A DNA stretch of 23,168 nucleotides from an uncultured Oscillospiraceae bacterium. Its GTDB lineage: Bacteria > Bacillota > Clostridia > Oscillospirales > Ruminococcaceae. The position numbers and the translations under genes are program-made. The stretch's first letter is position 1; every line of letters begins with the position of its first letter. The DNA lies in the NCBI GenBank assembly GCA_900546885.1, contig UREN01000036.1, positions 1 to 23,168 of the forward strand, written 5' to 3'. The notes beneath the pieces are model-generated. The model was not told the DNA's origin. It did not search any database and saw only the letters and a program-made list of their open reading frames with translations. Positions 21,754-23,168 of the stretch are shown piece after piece.

Positions 21754-22860
21754 TTAACCGCCGCGCTGCATGGCAGCGAGGAAAGCCCTTCCGGCCTGGT
21801 TTTGCTGCCGCATGCACTGAATAAAACTCTCTTCTGTAATATCCGGGGCGCGGAATTGCCATTCTGCGCCTGCCTGCGTTCTTTTGGCAATTGCTTCAAA
21901 CTCGCTCTCGTCAATGTCCAGCTCGTCAAAGCAGACGGGCAAACCAATTTGATGGTTGAATGCCATGATGCGGTTCCGCTGTTCCAGCTGGCCATCATAG
22001 GTAAGAAGGCACAGCACGCCCAGGGCCACAATTTCGCCGTGCAGGTGGCGGCCGCCAAATTGGGTGGCGGTGGCGCCGTTGTATACGCAGTGGGCCAGCG
22101 ACGAATTGTAATAATATTCCGGTATGCGCGTGGTCATGTTGGACACAAGGCCTGTGGCGACAATGATATCCAGCACCACCTGTTCCAGCTCTGGCGTAAC
22201 GCGTTTTTCCCTGCACGCAGCCAGCGCCTGGGCGCCGTACATCAGCAGCGGCTCGGTGCAAACTTTGCTCAGCTGCACGCCCATCAGGGGCTCAAATTTC
22301 AGCGTGGCGCCTTTGCTGGCAAACACGGCTTCACATTCCTTGGAAAGCGCGTCCCCAATGCCGGCCCAAAGCAGCGCATAGGGGGAACCGGCAATGATGC
22401 CGGTGTGGATGAAGGTGTGTTCCGGCAGGTTGGGGTAATAATCTTCCCGAAAGGTGCCGTCCGGGTGATACATCACGCTGATGGCCGTGACGGAAGCGCA
22501 GTTGCTGGCCACTGTGGGAAACAGAAACAGCGGTTTATCCAGCTTTGTGGCCACATATTTGCACAGGTCACAGGCGCGCCCGCCGCCCACGCCAAACAGC
22601 ATATCCGCCTGGCGCACAGCCTCGTTGTCCATCAGCGCCTGCCCGTTTTCATAGGTGCAGTCGCCGCCATACCAGATGAAATCTAAAATTTCAATGCCGC
22701 TGCCGTCAATTCCCTGCAGCAGGGCGCCCCTGGCTTTTTCCATTGCAGTTTTTCCGCCAATCACGGCCGCCTTTTTGCCGCAATGCCTGGCATAGTAGCC
22801 AATTTTTTGGTAACAGTCCTCCCCAACGGAATAATTGGGAAGGCATAAGCTGTGGCTCAT
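21754..22860 (-). CDS. iron-containing alcohol dehydrogenase, GldA-like, 368 aa
   Basis: A group III metal-dependent, NAD-linked dehydrogenase. The nucleotide-binding GVGGGRACD lies at residues 90-98 and the FPTVASN segment at 114-120. Metal ligands match GldA: Asp170 (GIGDALSK), His257 (LAHCVYNG) and His274 (RHLHGEIVALG). In GldA an Asp in the ASTDAP segment helps to bind glycerol; here the segment is ASNCAS, so the substrate is probably not glycerol. The start MSHSLCLPNYSVGE follows GAGGGG; longer readings enter the promoter. Monocistronic, with a clear promoter at 22947-22975. Not the AraM/EgsA glycerol-1-phosphate type. Reductase of an aldehyde, ketone or hydroxyacid: cannot tell. Confidence 0.92.
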   Translation of the reverse strand: MSHSLCLPNYSVGEDCYQKIGYYARHCGKKAAVIGGKTAMEKARGALLQGIDGSGIEILDFIWYGGDCTYENGQALMDNEAVRQADMLFGVGGGRACDLCKYVATKLDKPLFLFPTVASNCASVTAISVMYHPDGTFREDYYPNLPEHTFIHTGIIAGSPYALLWAGIGDALSKECEAVFASKGATLKFEPLMGVQLSKVCTEPLLMYGAQALAACREKRVTPELEQVVLDIIVATGLVSNMTTRIPEYYYNSSLAHCVYNGATATQFGGRHLHGEIVALGVLCLLTYDGQLEQRNRIMAFNHQIGLPVCFDELDIDESEFEAIAKRTQAGAEWQFRAPDITEESFIQCMRQQNQAGRAFLAAMQRGG

Positions 22861-22946
22861 GGATGTACACCCCTCTCTGTTCTGTTGAAATGCCCAAAAA
22901 CCGCCCGCCAGGCGGCCTGCCGCCCTGGTGCGGCAGATTATGTAAC

Positions 22947-22975
22947 AGTATAACATGCATTGGCGCGGTTTTCAA
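22947..22975 (-). promoter_or_regulatory. sigma-A promoter of the iron-containing ADH gene
   Basis: On the minus strand TTGAAA (22970-22975), a 17-base spacer and TATACT (22947-22952). Leader of about 80 bases to the start codon. Confidence 0.8.
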
Positions 22976-23168
22976 TTTGCAGCGGCCTGGGCGAGAATGC
23001 GCGCCCATGCACAGAAAGCGCAGCGGGAAAAGGCGCGCATTTGGGGAAGGGCAAAGCGAAGAACAGTAGAAAATAAAAAGGCCCGGCCATTAGGCGTGTT
23101 GGCGCAAGAAAACATCGGTTTTGGGCTGACAATTTTGCTGCCTAGCGCATTCAAAAAGCCCGGTAATC
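22976..23168. other. intergenic end of window, second copy of 12-base motif
   Basis: No gene can be supported here. From 23090 the 12 bases TTAGGCGTGTTG repeat those at 10491-10502 and, four bases on, an A-rich run and ACAT follow in both places. In this copy TTAGGC can pair with GCCTAG (about 23140) and TGTTGGC with GCTGACA (23125-23131). The window ends before any right-hand neighbour is seen. Confidence 0.4.

Noticed and set aside
1..23168. CRISPR array, tRNA, rRNA, insertion sequence, phage genes
   Set aside because: No regularly spaced repeats, cloverleaf, transposase or phage protein was seen on either strand.

Overview
The window is a high-GC (roughly 60-65% by eye) stretch of a low-GC-lineage Gram-positive chromosome, most likely a gut Oscillospiraceae/Ruminococcaceae member (the Faecalibacterium/Subdoligranulum/Ruthenibacterium neighbourhood). 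The clues are IreB (UPF0297), a T-box in front of pheST, a YtrA-type GntR/ABC cassette, QueT, strong AGGAGG ribosome binding sites and TTG/GTG starts. The assignment is inferred from gene content, not from a marker gene. Bases 1-72 are not biological: they are an Illumina TruSeq P7/index adapter, so the window begins at a contig end with untrimmed library sequence.

Region by region. 144-1212 (minus): ireB and two unrecognised small proteins in a row. 1330-5167 (minus): the pheS-pheT operon, with a sigma-A promoter, a Phe-type T-box leader and two hairpins at its 3' end. 5266-6085 (minus): a lone lipoprotein of clearly lower GC. 6403-7529 (plus): acpS and an HD-domain protein, ended by a strong terminator. 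7563-10472 (plus): an autoregulated GntR (YtrA-like) repressor, an ABC ATPase and two membrane subunits, with an inverted repeat overlapping the -10 box and a possible 14-codon leader ORF. 10494-10560: an isolated structured element, part of which recurs at 23090. 10577-14221 (plus): a CPBP protease-like membrane protein, a cytosolic GH13 amylase, a GNAT acetyltransferase and a class I glutamine-amidotransferase-type (C26) hydrolase. 14247-15521 (minus): a queT transporter with a structured leader, followed by a HAD hydrolase. 15564-16741 (plus): azlC-azlD branched-chain amino acid exporter. 16824-20953 (plus): a CtpE-like P-type ATPase, a GT2-GtrA fusion and a divergent PlsC-like acyltransferase, all overlapping. 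20950-21657 (plus): a flavin reductase-rubredoxin fusion behind a promoter covered by a perfect 10-bp palindrome. 21754-22975 (minus): a GldA-like iron-containing alcohol dehydrogenase.

Most of this is housekeeping or common accessory content. I did not find a convincing defence system, prophage, CRISPR array, tRNA/rRNA or insertion sequence. The best candidates for something new are: the overlapping P-type ATPase/GT2-GtrA/PlsC-like trio, which may be an envelope glycolipid module whose acyltransferase has lost the canonical HX4D aspartate; the perfect palindrome controlling the flavoprotein-rubredoxin; and the duplicated intergenic motif at 10491 and 23090.
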